Shown: positions 24,578 through 37,210, counted from the first letter of the stretch. The stretch is DNA of 64,000 bases from Formicarius rufipectus (GCA_013399695.1 VXAU01003995.1:61728-125727), one strand, 5' to 3'. A program made the numbers and translations. The notes: generated from the letters alone by a model not told the origin.

Positions 24578-24862
24578 TGCCATTGCTGGCACTTAGTGCA
24601 GTGCAATTATGTTCTTGTTGCTCCTGGGGTAGCATCAAATGCTAGAGTAGTTACCCATGTATATATGATGAAATGTATGTAAAAATTTGCCAAAAGTGTC
24701 TCAGCATTGCTCCTTAGGGAAGTATTAATTGGAATGATAAGGTAATAAAAGGTGTCTTTGCTGCTGAGTTAAACATAGTATAAATATTGAAACAAACAAC
24801 CCCCCTGCTCAGAAACATCATAAAGCTTACCCAAGAAGTGAATATCCTCTTCTATTTTACAG

Positions 24863-24964
24863 TCTTTGTTGAAGAGAAAGCTTTGTTCTTTTTTCCACGA
24901 CAATCAGGAGACTTTTATATTGCATATGTCTCCAAAACAACATCAAGAAGAAATTAAGTCTTGA
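24863..24964 (+). other. Candidate terminal exon
   Basis: After a strong acceptor (CCTCTTCTATTTTACAG) two frames stay open for about 31-33 codons. One starts SLLKRKLCSFFHDNQETF and stops at 24962. The other starts FVEEKALFFFPRQSGDFYIA and stops at a TAA about 10 bases earlier. No donor was seen, so only a last-exon reading is possible. There is no AATAAA immediately downstream. The family is not recognised. Confidence 0.13.
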
Positions 24965-25670
24965 ATAGTTCATAAATCAGTTATTCTGAGTCAGATTATG
25001 AATGCATCTAAATTTAATTGTTTTCAGGATGTGCTTTCAAGTATGTAAAGACTTCTGGTTTTAAAAAAGAGTACTGTACCCTTTTTTTTCCCCTAATAGA
25101 AAAAGTGATGGAAAATTTTGGACATCAAATTCTCTGGTCGGTATCTCATTCTGGAAACTATGTTTATAGAGGCTAGTCACAGAAGTAAGTAAAGGACTAA
25201 TTTTGTGGAAGGATAATAACTTTGATTTGTAGGTTACATGTATTTTAATTAGATCTCATTCAGGAATGGTGCACTTAGGCAAAAATCTGTCCTGGGGCTT
25301 TTTGCTTCCATTCCTCTTATCCCTACCTGCTTTGTGCTGCTTTTTGATTCTTTGTGTGAGATCATAGTGCACATTCTATCAACTTCTACCTATTTGAACT
25401 CTTCTTCACCAGATAACTGCAGGAGTGGTCCTGATCCCCGTCATGATTCTCCTGGTGTGTCACAGCCAGGGAAATGCTTCTCTCTCTGTTGAGCTGCAGT
25501 AGCTGTCATAGGACAAGGAAAGAGAAATGGTCTTTGCCATTCTTCCAAAATGTAAATTGGATTCTTTATCATATAAAGTCTGTGCATCTTGGGGGTGCTC
25601 TTGGTGGCAGAAGAACATTCAAAGAGGACTTCAGCATCTGATCTGGTCTGGGGTGGGGAAGCAGAATAAG

Positions 25671-25695
25671 GTATAAGTACCTTTTGGTACTATAC
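25671..25695. repeat. Bulged hairpin with T4 loop
   Basis: GTATAAGTACC and GGTACTATAC pair over ten base pairs with one bulged A around a TTTT loop. It is compact and GC-clamped next to the loop. No transcript is known to carry it. Confidence 0.75.
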
Positions 25696-28600
25696 TCATT
25701 TAGAAGTGCTAGCATCATCTTGGAAACAAATGTGATTATGAATCCATAATGTTCAAATCCTGCACCTAACTCAGATTCCTAAGAAAAAATTAGATAAGTG
25801 TTGTGAGTTTAAGGTACTTTCCATGTGTTCAGTCTGTACTGGAAGAACTAGAATACAATGAAAAGCATTTTAAATAACTAAGTATGGTGTCTTCTTACAC
25901 TTTTTTTTCTAAGCCTGTTGCTACTCATGTTTTTAATAGAATTTTTAATGTGGTGTAAAGATTTGATTGATGAAAGGACTTTAAAATCACTGCTTTTGTG
26001 TATTGAAGGATGGACTAGAAAACTACAGGTGGTTAAAACTCAAGTCCCATTTTAGCCGCTTCAAGAGTTGAACTGTAGTCTGTTATATAATGCCAATCAT
26101 GAAAAGCCTATGAGTTCTTAAGTATGTTCTTTGATACTGTCTGACAGGTTGTTTCACTGTACAGAGGCTCCTTCACATTCATACACCCATCTCTTTATAC
26201 TAGAACTCTTGAGTGTAAAGGGATTCTCCTCACCGAGGAGTGTGGGGGGAATCAGGCTCCTGGAAAGATTCCAGGTTGTAGCAATTCCCTTTTTGTCAAG
26301 AGCTGCTGTCTGTGGCTCAGATTTTTCTTGGTTTTTTTTCTTTTATTTTTCACCTTTTTCATTTTTTTAGACATTTTACTTTTAATTACATGTATTTTTT
26401 GCTTACAGATGGCAAAGCCGGTTGTGTTATTGTGGTACATAACAGACTTGGTGAAATCCATCTCTTTCTCATGGCATTTATGTGTAATGTGTGCTCAAAA
26501 ACCTGTTATTCTTAAGGAACAGAGAAATTTTTAATCTATTCACTTTCTTTAAATGTTTTTTACCCATCTTAGTTCAGTTGGACTAAAAATTTTTCAGACA
26601 GGAACCAGTTCTTACCTTGTAAGAGAGTCTTGTACTGAAAGTCTCCTGATCTTTTTGGTCACTAGTATGCAACAGCAACAAGAAGAAAATGCCTTAATTG
26701 CATTGGTCTTCCTGCAAAGCCTGCTCAGTAAAGTACCTGTTCACTCTTAAATCTGTTATGTAACATCTCATAAAGAATTGAGTGTATTCTTGGGCATATC
26801 TCATAAATTATTGCTGTCCTTGTTGAACATATAATACTCCTTAGCTGAGAAAGTTATGGTAATAAATGCTGTTTATTTTCACCCCACAATACATCAACAC
26901 TTGAAGAGCAGCATAAACTTCAACATCCCTAAGTATCATGTGGGAAATTCTAATATTTGAAACTTTGCTTTGCCACAAGTGGAGATTTAAGAGTTTCTCA
27001 AACCACAGTTGCATCTCTTGCTACTACTCTATTGCTTCTACATTCTCCATCTTTTGATATGTAGTGCTTGCTAAGGTTTTTAAATTGGAAATAGAGCTCA
27101 AAACTAATGATACAGGCCCCTAAAATGGATATGAAAATTATTAAAATTATAAAACTGTTTTTTGAGCACATTATTTTCAACTTCAACTTTTTGTTATTTT
27201 TCAATAGAAAGCAAAACATATATTTAGACAGGAGGCAAATATTAACAGTTCCCAGTTTTCTTCCTTGAACGTGTCTCCTTCCTGTGCTGTCTCTGCAGTC
27301 CTTGTAAGTTACTAAACTTGTAAGTCCTTTTTCTGTGCCAGAACTATCCTCTCCTGGGAACTAAATCACTCCCAGGAATTGCTACTGTATACAACATGTA
27401 GTGGTGTATACATCTGACATACAGAAATTGAATGTTTGATCACTGAGCATTCAGCTGGGATATTTCTATTGTGAATAGTTTATAAGCCAGAAGGTGCCAA
27501 TTTAAAATTTTCAAGGAAGTGCAAAACTTTCCCATGTCTCAGTGCTTATGTATGAATGTGTAACGTGGTCTAGTTGTTGACTCTGAAATATTGATTTAAA
27601 ATGAAGTTATTCTGTTCTAGAAACATATTTTCCCCGGAGACACAAGTAGATTGGAATAATCTCATGAACTCTGTTTCATTCTGTATTTTAGGGATGACTG
27701 CAGATTCTTGTGAATCTGAAAACTTTAGTAATTGCATCAAACTCACTATTTTTAATTTATTTTTACTTTTATATAGAACATGCTGGTAAGGGGTAACAAT
27801 GTGTAATTAAATTTCTGCTATCTCACTCTAATTCATCTTGTTGGTATATTTAATTTTTTCTGTATTCACTGACTATGCATATCATATATTATTGCAATTA
27901 TGAAAAAGTAGACAATGGTGTTCCTTAGCAGCAATATAACATCTTATTATTCTGTTTTAAATTGTGTCAATTGACAAACAACACTCTTGCATAGTGCTCA
28001 TAGCACTACAGCAAGCAAAACTTTAAGAATAAATAAAAAGCTTCTGTAGAATACGTCAAACTGAATTTACTGAAGTCCTTTAGGAATAACAAACTTGTTC
28101 ATAATCCTTTAAATAAAGAACTGGAAAAGAGAAATGCAAACAATACATGAACTAAGCATGGAATTTATGTTACAGATGTAATTAGGTTGTTCTGTTCACA
28201 AATCAGTTCAAATAAATTCTTTAAACTATTTTTTCCCCACAACAGAAAGTTTATTAAAATGTTAAGAAAATGGACTGCATCTTTGCTACAGAAAATGCCT
28301 GCTAGAGACTTTGCAATCTTTGCAGGTCTTTGTACTGAAGCAATGAACTGGGAAAGATTGATTCTTCTGCACAAACATTGCTACATATCTAACAAATAAT
28401 TCAGCTTTTAAAAAAGTCTTCTAAATGTATTTACCTTTTTCAGTACTATTAGACTGGAACACATCTTTTGTTATTTATAAAGCATCATATACATCTGCAG
28501 CACTAAGACTTTTATTAGTAATTAGGTCAATAAAATTCCAGTATAAAATTCCTTAATTATCCATGTAAATGACAGATTAACCCTCAGAAGAAACCAGATA

Positions 28601-29190
28601 GACTCATCAGACCTGTAATGCACACTCAAAGGAAATCTCTAAAATTGATCAGTAGTAGACCTTGATATAGAAAGCTTGCAGAGATCATATTATCAAATCA
28701 ATCTCACTTTTTCTTTGCTTAAAATAATCTAGACAAGATTTATACTTGCCATACACTGCCTTTAGGCTTAAATTGTCACATTTCTTGATTGGACTTGCCT
28801 TTATGTGTGGAGTTTCCCTTTCCCATTTAAAATGCTTCGTCTGTTATGCATAGATATACTTTAATAATAGAAATTATACTTAGCTCTCCATAATATTTTT
28901 TATGCATTGTTGTTCAAAAAAAAAATAAAATTGCTCTGAGTGGGCTCCTTTGAGAAGCCAGTTGGTTCTCTTCTTTATCCCAGGACTTTTCTTTATATCT
29001 AAGGAAATATTCTCTGTATCGTGTGGCTAGGCATTGTCTTTGCCAGTGCTGTCATCGTGTGTTGTTCCCCATGTCAGTCTCCCTCATTATTATTTCTTTT
29101 GCAAAGCTCTCCTTTCAAGTCAAGTGTTGTTCCACTTTTAATGAAGTCTTGACCTGGCATTTACCTTGCCAGACAAGGTGAGAACAGAAA

Positions 29191-29214
29191 NNNNNNNNNN
29201 NNNNNNNNNNNNNN
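29191..29214. other. Assembly gap (24 N)
   Basis: The gap is flanked on both sides by the same 10-mer AGAACAGAAA (29181-29190 and 29215-29224), which suggests the contig ends overlap and were not merged. Confidence 0.95.
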
Positions 29215-32200
29215 AGAACAGAAAAGCAGCTTTTTTTTTTTTTCTTCTCCTGAAATTGGCCACAGATTTCCCTCTGAGGTTAGGATAGTCACAAGTGTAT
29301 TGCATGTTCACGATGCTCAGATAGATATTTTCTACAGTAGAAATTTGGGACTGTGTTCCTTTGTCATCATTTTGATGAGATCAGCTGTGATACTGCCACT
29401 GTTAGTGTAAGTGCTCTGTGTGCACTGAGAGACAATTAGGTTGTTGTTGGGTATGCTTCTTGTTTTCTCAGCACACTTTGTGTTGTTAGGTTTTTTAATT
29501 TATTTTTTTTTTAATTTCCTGAATTATGCATATATAATCATGATTTCCCCCTCAGGTATTACTGTTTTTTTATTAGTTTTCATATTTGGATCTAGCAAGG
29601 GACTCCCACCTAACCTGTTCTTTATCATCTCTGGCAATTGGTAGAGAGAGCATTATCTGTTGTTGCTTGTATTTTATCTGTCTGTATTTATATCCTGTCT
29701 TAATTTGCTTTCCATGTTGCCTTTGGGTATGTGACAGAAGATCTGCTTCTATTTGAGAACTCTCAAGAATGTGCTTTCTGAACTTATATTATTTGATTTA
29801 CCTGAGATTGTCAAGTGGCATTTGATTCTTCTATCAAAATACTGTACTCCTGCAACTTTAATTTGGATGGAAATATTGCACAGGTTCGGGTGATAAGGAG
29901 TGCATAAATTTATGTGCATAAACTAGCATAACAAAATATATTATTGCCACACACTTTGTTTATGAGCCTTAGGACTTGAAGAACTTTCATTAATGTAGTT
30001 AGTTATGTCTTTGACTTCCTATCCAGTGATAGAAATTTGGCTCTGTTTGCCATTGGAAAATTAAAATATTATAGAATAGTAGCAAATTTGTCTTTTATTT
30101 CATCCAAGAAACAAATACTTAACACTGCAATGAGATGACAAACCAGTTGTTTTGACATGAATCCTGATTAAAAAGTTTATCTAAATATGTGAATATTTTA
30201 GACTTAAATAGCATGAAGGGAAACCACTTCAAGATGATAATAACATCCCTTGGGCTGTGAGGTTGGTTCATTCTATTGCAGTTAAAGTAGCTGTTGGAGC
30301 AGCACAAAGACCAGGCTTGAAGAGCAAACTGGGACCAGACTTAGCACAAACAATGGCTTTGGAGTCACTGTAATAAAGGGCCTATGGATCATGAATTTAT
30401 CATAGTTTTTACTGTCATAAAGCTTCACTTGGAAGTAAGAGTGCTCCAGTCCTCTTCTCATTCCATGTGCTTGCCAAGTATGTACTTTAGTAACTGAATG
30501 TGTTTTGAAACCATTGCACTTGCACAATTCAAAGTGCAACAACATGACAGCTTGGCCACTCTGTCAGAGCTGATGTACATATGTGGGTTTGTTAAGCAGA
30601 CACAATGAATTTGTGTCTTCTGCTCATTAACATGGTGTTTAAATGAGGTCCTAACATGTTAAGAACACGTTATTAAGATGATGTGTGCATTCTGCAACAG
30701 CTTAATTCTGGCTACTTTATTTTGTTGTCATGATTGGCTAAGATGCCAGGTGATTTTTCTATTTTTAAACATTGTGCCCTTTTGATAAATAGAGGTAAAG
30801 AGGAAGCACTGCTCATAAAGTGGAATAGAGAAGGTGAAATGAAGGTCGTTGTGACTCAAACTGCAAAATAAACTACTACTCTGCCAGACTGACATGTAGA
30901 CAACCATCTTCTTACAGAGAAGCCCACCTTTCTGTGAATATCTGGGGGAAACTTTCTTTACTCTTTTTTAAGAATAAAATAAAGTTATTTTGACATGATT
31001 GACGATTAAAAATATATTGAACATATCCCTATTTTGCTACCTGACTTAACTACACCTTGAGACTTGCTAAAGTCTGTTTTCAAGTCACTTACTCTTGCTT
31101 GCAGTATTTTCAGGGAGAGTCTTGTGTTCTAGTTGTAATTCCTATTCACTGGCAAGTCAAAACACAGTGCCAGCAATCTGCTTTGCAACCTGTCAGCTCT
31201 CCAAGGTTGTCTCTACTCATGCTGGTTGAACAGATTTTTTTGAGACAGTGTTTTTGGGTGTTGGGTTTTTTTTCTCCTTTTTATTGTGAAGTCGTATTCC
31301 CTTTCACTTCTTCTGTTGCTTTCACTTACTGCTTTTTTAGCTCCCCAGTGGTAATGCACAAAACTGGAATCTGTGAGTTGGAATTTATGTGTTTCTGAAG
31401 TTCTGGAAAGCCTAGGAGGATTTGTGGTCAGTCTGCATTTCATGGAGGATTCACATGTCTATGTCTTTCATCCTACAATTACCATAGTACTTTTTTATCA
31501 AGAGAATTTTCATGATCAAAAGTGTGATTCTTTGAGAGACTATGGGAATGAAAGTCGGTTTCACCAAGACAAATGCTTCCAATGCACTTAGAAAGGATTG
31601 TCCTCAAAGCTGCCTTTGGACCAAGTCCCAAACTGACATGGAGTAAAGCTGGGACTGTCACTGAGCCTTCAAAAATTTTAAAAAGTAATTGTTATGACGG
31701 AAGCAAACAGAAGAATATGGAAACACATTAATTGAGATGTACCTCTTTTTAGGTGAGCATTTGGTATACTTTGTTCTTTTAAAATTTTTCTTCATAATAT
31801 TCCAGAGACCTCACATTTAGTGTCAGGTTCTTTTGGCTTTAGTCACTCAGGGTGCAGGCTTTCTCAAAGGCTTGTGGCACGGTGATGTTTGTTACTTAAA
31901 AAAATTATCACCAAATTAATTCTGATATTATTTTTTTTTTATTTCTTGGCTAACCTGTAAAGCAATGAGAGCTACATGTGCACACAAACCTAAATTAGGT
32001 CACATAATTTCCTCTTCACTCAGTACTAGATGTTAGAGTGAATCACTGGTGCTCTGGACTACACAGGTACAGCACAAGGTGACAGAGGGAAGGGCAGGAA
32101 CTCCTTAGATCAGTGTTCATTTCCTTTGAGTTCTAAACTGAGCTAGAATTGTGTTGTGTTTCTGGGAGCCCTTTTTCATGTGAAATCTCTCTGTAGATGG

Positions 32201-33241
32201 ATCACTATTGAAATCTGTGAACTAAGGAAAGAAAGAGGAATGCTTTTCTAGTCCTGGCTCAGTGAAGGCTTTTGGAATTGACTGGCTTGAAACCCAAAAT
32301 TTTGATGTAACCTTGCAGGCTTGTGCTCACCAGGTATTTAATTTCTGAGATACTTATGATTTTGATGTCCTCACAACTAGTGCCCTGAACTTTACTCCCA
32401 GTCACAAATTTTCCAAGACTTGTCTGTTGAGATCTGATTCAGTGAAGAAAAGTCTACATTTATCTTCAAAGATAACAGCACTTTTCCTAAAGATGATAAT
32501 GAATACTTAACATAACTTTTTTGTTTTGCAGAATGTTCTGGAACATAACTAGAGTTAAGTTGTAAATATATTTATGATTCGATTTTTATGATATATATCT
32601 TTATGGCTACATGAATAATGTGTAAAGCTATTTATATGGAGATGTGACAGTTGCATTACTACAAAATTCTTATTCTTCAGGCTTCTTTCATTGCTATTCA
32701 CAGGAGAGGTGTCTCAATTTTCCATTAGGACTGTTCATGAGTTGTGAGCAACTCGTCTGATAGGCTTTGTTCAACATAGGCTCTTAAAAATCTCTAGGTT
32801 GGTTTTCACTGAAGGTTATTTAGAGAGTACCAGTTTGGTTTCAAAAAGAGATGAAGGAATAGGTGATCCTTTTACTTATCCTTTCCACCTAGTAATTCAA
32901 GGATTAGAACACTTTTTCAGTACTCATATTTCAGGTCACTCATGTTTCATGTAGAGGAGATTGAAATACCTACTTGATTGTTTGTAAACTAGAGAGTGAG
33001 TTAAGGAGTGGAGGGGCACTTCTACGGTATCTTTTTTCACAGGATTAATTTGTCCTAGACTTGTGAAAAAATCAAAGTGAATCAGAAAAAGAGATATCAC
33101 ACAGACTGTTCACCTGTGACTGGGGAGTCTTAGAGTCCAGTTATATTTCCTACTTCTGATCTTTAGCTATTGGTGCTTCAAACTGTCCTTGAGGGCACTG
33201 CAAACCCAGCCTTCCCTTTTTAACCCAAGTCTCCTGTGCAG

Positions 33242-33400
33242 ATGGCCACAGACTCAAGGCGTGCTGCTTTCTTGGGCCAGCAGTTCACAAAGTATACCTG
33301 CTCTGCAGGAGCACTTGCAGCTGAGGGAGTTCCTGGACCAGACTTGTCTCTACCACAACACTTAGTCAATGCCTGTAAGGGAGGGATTGGAGTCTCTTGA
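33242..33400 (+). other. Short ATG open frame, 52 codons, in a GC-richer pocket
   Basis: An ATG in the context GCAGATGG starts a frame reading MATDSRRAAFLGQQFTKYTC and 32 more residues to a TGA at 33398-33400. The context is favourable (A at -3, G at +4). The ATG directly follows CTCCTGTGCAG, so the start would sit at the very edge of an exon if that is an acceptor. The opposite strand is also open over the same bases (33220-33471), which suggests composition rather than selection. The protein is not recognised. Confidence 0.13.
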
Positions 33401-34477
33401 AATGAGGAAATTATTAAGTTTGAAGTTAGCTGTGGTGTAATGCTCTGAGAAACTGGAAAAAAGTGGGGCAACTAGCTACAGTTCAAAACAAATTGATGAC
33501 TCCTGGACTTCCTTGAAAGGAGCCTGTTGAGTGTTTGGTGCTGATGTATGAAACCTGAATATAGAAGAGAATGCCTGAGACTTTCTGATTAATAATAAAG
33601 GTGCACCTCTATCTCTCCCTGTTTGTACTAACTGAAATAGATGCCTCCCTGTTCAACCTGTTTTATCTCTCTTTTCTCCACCTCAACCCTTGGAGATGCT
33701 AAGGTAAGTTAAGACAGATCTGATAGCTAACCTTTTAGAAATGCCTTATTCTCTCCACCAATGAGTAGGTGAACTCAGAGTGACCTACTTTGATTTAGAT
33801 ACCTGAATTTTAGCTTTCTAGAGTTGAAAAAAGATTAATATCATCTTTTACTGCTAAAAGGAAGCCAAGTTTCTTAAATGTCTTGCAGTAAGTGAATGTC
33901 CCTTTCTTTTTAACTTAGCAACAAAATTCATAGTATTTTTACCCTTTTAAAGACCTTGGATGAGCCTCACATTATGCTAGTTTAAGTAAATTAATTATAC
34001 TAATAACTTGTGCTTCTCCAGGGCACAGTTGCCCAGAATTATCAACTGCTGTCTAATGGTACTGTTAAATAACATGATTGTGAATATGCTTTAGGCCACA
34101 TAATTTTTTGTTGACACTTTTGTGAGTTTTTATCTTTTTTGTACCTTCCTGTTTGTTATTACCTGATCTGAATCACTATTGTACATCTTATTCCAAGTTG
34201 TTTAAGTAGAGAATAGGGATGAAGAGTTGGCCAAACAGCCCCTTATTGATGGATGACCCTGCTAATAGTGACAAGTGGTTTTCTTAGAATGGTTTGATCA
34301 ATAAAATTCCCCTGGAATTATGATCTCATTCTCTCCTTACAAAGTAGCAGTTTCTGTTCCTGTAGGCTTGACTGGCATTTCATTTCTTAGGTGAAACTTT
34401 CTGCTTTGTCCAACTGGGACTGTCTCTAAAAGACTTCGCAATATTTTAAATTATTTGAATTCTGTTTCTTATTTCAG

Positions 34478-34534
34478 ATCAAAGGATTTACTTCAAATGA
34501 CAACTTGTATAGAAGTTCTCTGAGGGAAATGTAG
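34478..34534 (+). other. Candidate last exon, 18 codons plus stop
   Basis: A clean acceptor (TTCTGTTTCTTATTTCAG) is followed by IKGFTSNDNLYRSSLREM and TAG. An ATTAAAG hexamer lies about 20 bases after the stop, and a CR1 copy starts about 120 bases downstream. One alternative frame gives 14 codons. The segment is too short to identify a protein. Confidence 0.15.
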
Positions 34535-34653
34535 CCTACAAAGAAACCCCAAAATTAAAGAGAGGAAAGGTCTTCTTGTAGATAGATGAAAGTTAAAGTT
34601 TGCTTGTTTTGCTGTCTAACAGCTTAGGTCTGTAACTAGTAGTGATCAAATAT

Positions 34654-35320
34654 GTCCAGTGGTGCCCCTTAGGGATCCCAGGATTGGCAGTGGGACTGGT
34701 GCTGTTTAACATTTTTGTTGCCACTTGCAGTCCAGAAAACCCCCTGGGCATCACAAGCAGCGTGGCCAGAGGACTGAGGGATGTGATTCTTCCCCTCTAA
34801 CTTCACCCTGGTGAAACCCCCCCGAAGTGCTGCATCCAACCCTGGGGTCCCAAACATAAGAAGGATGTGATCCTGTTGAAGCAAGTCCAGCAGATCTCAC
34901 AAGGATGGTCAGAGGACTGGAGACCTTCCCCTCTGAAGACAAAGGGTTAGGGTTATTCAGCCTGGAGAAGAGAAGGCTTTGAAGACATCTTGCAGCAGCC
35001 ATATAGTACCTAAAGGAGACCTACAAGAGAGCTGAAGAACAACTTTTTACAAGGGCATGTAGCCACAAGACATGGGGTAATGGCTTTGAACTGAAGGAGG
35101 GTTTAGGTTAAATGTTAGGAAGAAGTTCTGTAGTGCAAGGGTGGTGAGGTGATGGAATAGGTTGCCCAGAGAAGCTGTGGATGCCCCTGGTGTTCAAGAC
35201 CATGGTGAATGGAGCTTGGAGCAACCTGATCTAGTGGAAGGTTCTCTGCCTGTGGCAGAGGTGTTGAAACTGGATGGTCCTTCAGGTCATTTCCAACCCA
35301 GCCTGATCTATGATTCTGTC
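34654..35320 (+). mobile_element. CR1 LINE, internally deleted, about 670 bp
   Basis: The left end retains the RT-region signature (CCCCTTAGGGATCC, GGACTGGTGCTGTTTAACAT, reading GLVLFNIFV). It then jumps to the 3' part: TCACAAGCAGCGTGGCCAGA, CAGCCTGGAGAAGAGAAGGC, GGGGTAATGGCTTTGAACTG, GTTGCCCAGAGAAGCTGTGG, and an end near CTATGATTCTGTC. The FADD-containing segment expected after the first motif is missing, so the copy is internally deleted as well as 5'-truncated. It belongs to a different CR1 subfamily from the 15 and 24 kb copies. Confidence 0.92.
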
Positions 35321-36929
35321 ATATGACAAAACAGTTAATGCCAGAAAATCTACTTACTCGTCACAATAATCTTGTAGCTCTTGACAAAAAAAATATGCCA
35401 AGAATTTACTGTAAATCACATTAACTAGTTGCACTGACAGAATGCTACTTTGTCTTAGTTTTTCTAGCCTGATATCAGAATTTTATAGAACAAAGCCTAA
35501 ATTCTCATAAATGCTAGTCATAAACATATATAAACAATTCATGCAGAGCTATTCTGTGGGAGTTAGAGGAGTAGAAGAGGTAATATTTATTGGTACAATG
35601 TACTAGGAATGCAGCCAGATATCCTCTGATGCAGGCTGTGCTCAGTAGCAGTGAATATAAGATTAGCAGCACACGGAGTGCAAGACTGGCAAAGACACGA
35701 CTCTAATTCATAAACAGGGAAGTTGAAGTTGTGCATTAAATTTGTTATTGTACAAAACTGTACAAAAGACAGCACGAGAGAGAGCCTTTGGCTTGACTTT
35801 ACCCCTACTTAACTAATTGCTCCCTCCTAGCTGCTACTATTATGGTTATAAACCTCAGCATAAATACCTCCAGTTTTCACTATAATTGAACATAACAAAT
35901 CTTTTGCCCACAAAACTCAACTGAACCTTTTCAGGTCAGGTTACTAACAATTATTCTCACTTGTCTCTTTCCTAAGATTGGCATATCTTTAACTTAATAT
36001 TAGTATGCAGAGGTCTGAGCCTGCCCAGGTTATTTCCATAAATCTTGCATGGCCTTTTTTTCCCAGAAATATTTTTACAATCTGTTGCTTTTAGCTGGGC
36101 AGTACTGAAGATAACATAAATACATTTCATAAGCTTGGAATAAACTCTATGGGTTTTTGTTTTGTTTTGAGGAAAAAAAAAAAGGTATTTCAACCAAGAG
36201 GGACCTTTGGAGTGACCACGTAGTGATGACCAAGACAGAATGTATGCTCTTAACTTAAAAAAAAATTTGTAGTCAAATGGCCTATGGGTTTGGCTAGCAG
36301 TTATAGGAGCTGTATGTATGAGAAATAGAGTGATTTGGGTTTTGGCTCTTCCTTCTATAGGAAATGAGAGGTGAGGCTCAGGAAGGATACCTGTTCCTAG
36401 TGTTTTCACTTTGCATCTATGCAAGCAATTTGCTCAGTAAAATATCTTGAAATTAATAGAAAAGTGTAAATCATTGAGATTATCTAATTAGAACATAAAA
36501 CCAAGAAGATAATCTTATTTACACAGTGGGCCCGTTTTTCACACAGTGTGTGCAATATTGTTCAAATGCCAACTCCTTCTGTTTAGGCTTAGGCTTGTTC
36601 TTTTGGTTCAGGGATTGTGCTGCACAGCACCACTTGTGCTGGAGAGGTGGATTTCATATAAGGAATCATCCTTTTTTGTAGATGCTTTTTTTTATTAAAG
36701 GGGTCATTAAGCAATGATGACTTCTTCATTTCTACACCAAGTCTTAATGATTCCACTCCTCTTCTGGAACCTCTTTGGTCTTGAAGCAATGATCTCCAAT
36801 GGGTTTCATTGATAAGTGTGGGAATGGATTTCCCATATACAACCTGGAAAGAGTTCTGCCAGAGATGGACAGAAGAAAGTCATTAGAGAATGTGGATACC
36901 TTGAACTGATGTTTTAATATTGCTTAAAA
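35321..36929. other. Non-coding stretch between CR1 and LTR
   Basis: A minus-strand frame of about 150 codons (35972-36424) crosses an A-run at 36172-36184 and has no domain, so it is most likely chance. No further repeat was recognised. Confidence 0.55.
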
Positions 36930-36950
36930 TGTGTGTTCCCCTTCCCCCCC

Positions 36951-37019
36951 CCAGAATCCATGTCTTCCCTTTCCCAGAATCCATTTGTACTACTTCCCCG
37001 AATCCATGTGCTCTTCCCA
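36951..37019 (+). repeat. Three tandem 23-bp units in LTR U3
   Basis: Units begin at 36951, 36974 and 36997 and share CCAGAATCCATNTG followed by a pyrimidine run ending in TTC; the third begins CCCGAATCCATGTG. Such direct repeats in a retroviral U3 often act as enhancers; that role is inferred. Confidence 0.85.
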
Positions 37020-37183
37020 GAGAGTCCTTTTGGCTCTCCAAGACCACCCCTCAGGGAACCGAGGGGTGTGACCCACCTTTCTACCTGAAACCTTTCCCCG
37101 CCTATATGTTAATCCCCTCATCCCTGTTGGCCCAAAGCCACACAATACCTTTTCCCCCATTGGAGAATCTGAACCCCCTCCAA

Positions 37184-37201
37184 GGGACTATAAAAAGTCC
37201 C
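37184..37201 (+). promoter_or_regulatory. LTR TATA box inside a perfect inverted repeat
   Basis: GGGACTATAAAAAGTCCC places TATAAAAA (37189-37196) between exact 6-base complements GGGACT and AGTCCC. Start of transcription would be expected about 25-30 bases downstream, near 37215-37225. Confidence 0.7.
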
Positions 37202-37210
37202 TGCTTCCTG

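Larger units (their letters stand above)
24578..29190. other. Non-coding stretch
   Basis: This 4.6 kb block holds a candidate terminal exon (24863-24964) and a bulged hairpin (25671-25695). A 29-codon frame at 25413-25502, following a CTTCTTCACCAG acceptor-like motif, has a hydrophobic run AGVVLIPVMILLV and then a stop. T-rich sequence at 26.3-26.4 kb explains the Phe-rich frames there. No mobile element was recognised. Confidence 0.5.
29225..34653. other. Non-coding stretch
   Basis: There are few features in 5.4 kb. A short ATG frame at 33242-33400 and a possible last exon at 34478-34534 are listed separately. Minus-strand frames near 30.3-30.5 kb and plus-strand frames near 31.06-31.6 kb show no domain. 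CTAAGGTAAGTT near 33700 is a very strong donor motif with no paired acceptor. Confidence 0.55.

Noticed and set aside
23864..24606. Minus-strand frames up to 125 codons
   Set aside because: Starts are non-ATG and the frames lie largely antisense to a CR1 copy.
25413..25502. Hydrophobic 29-codon frame after an acceptor-like motif
   Set aside because: Too short, no start, and no further evidence; mentioned only in the region entry.
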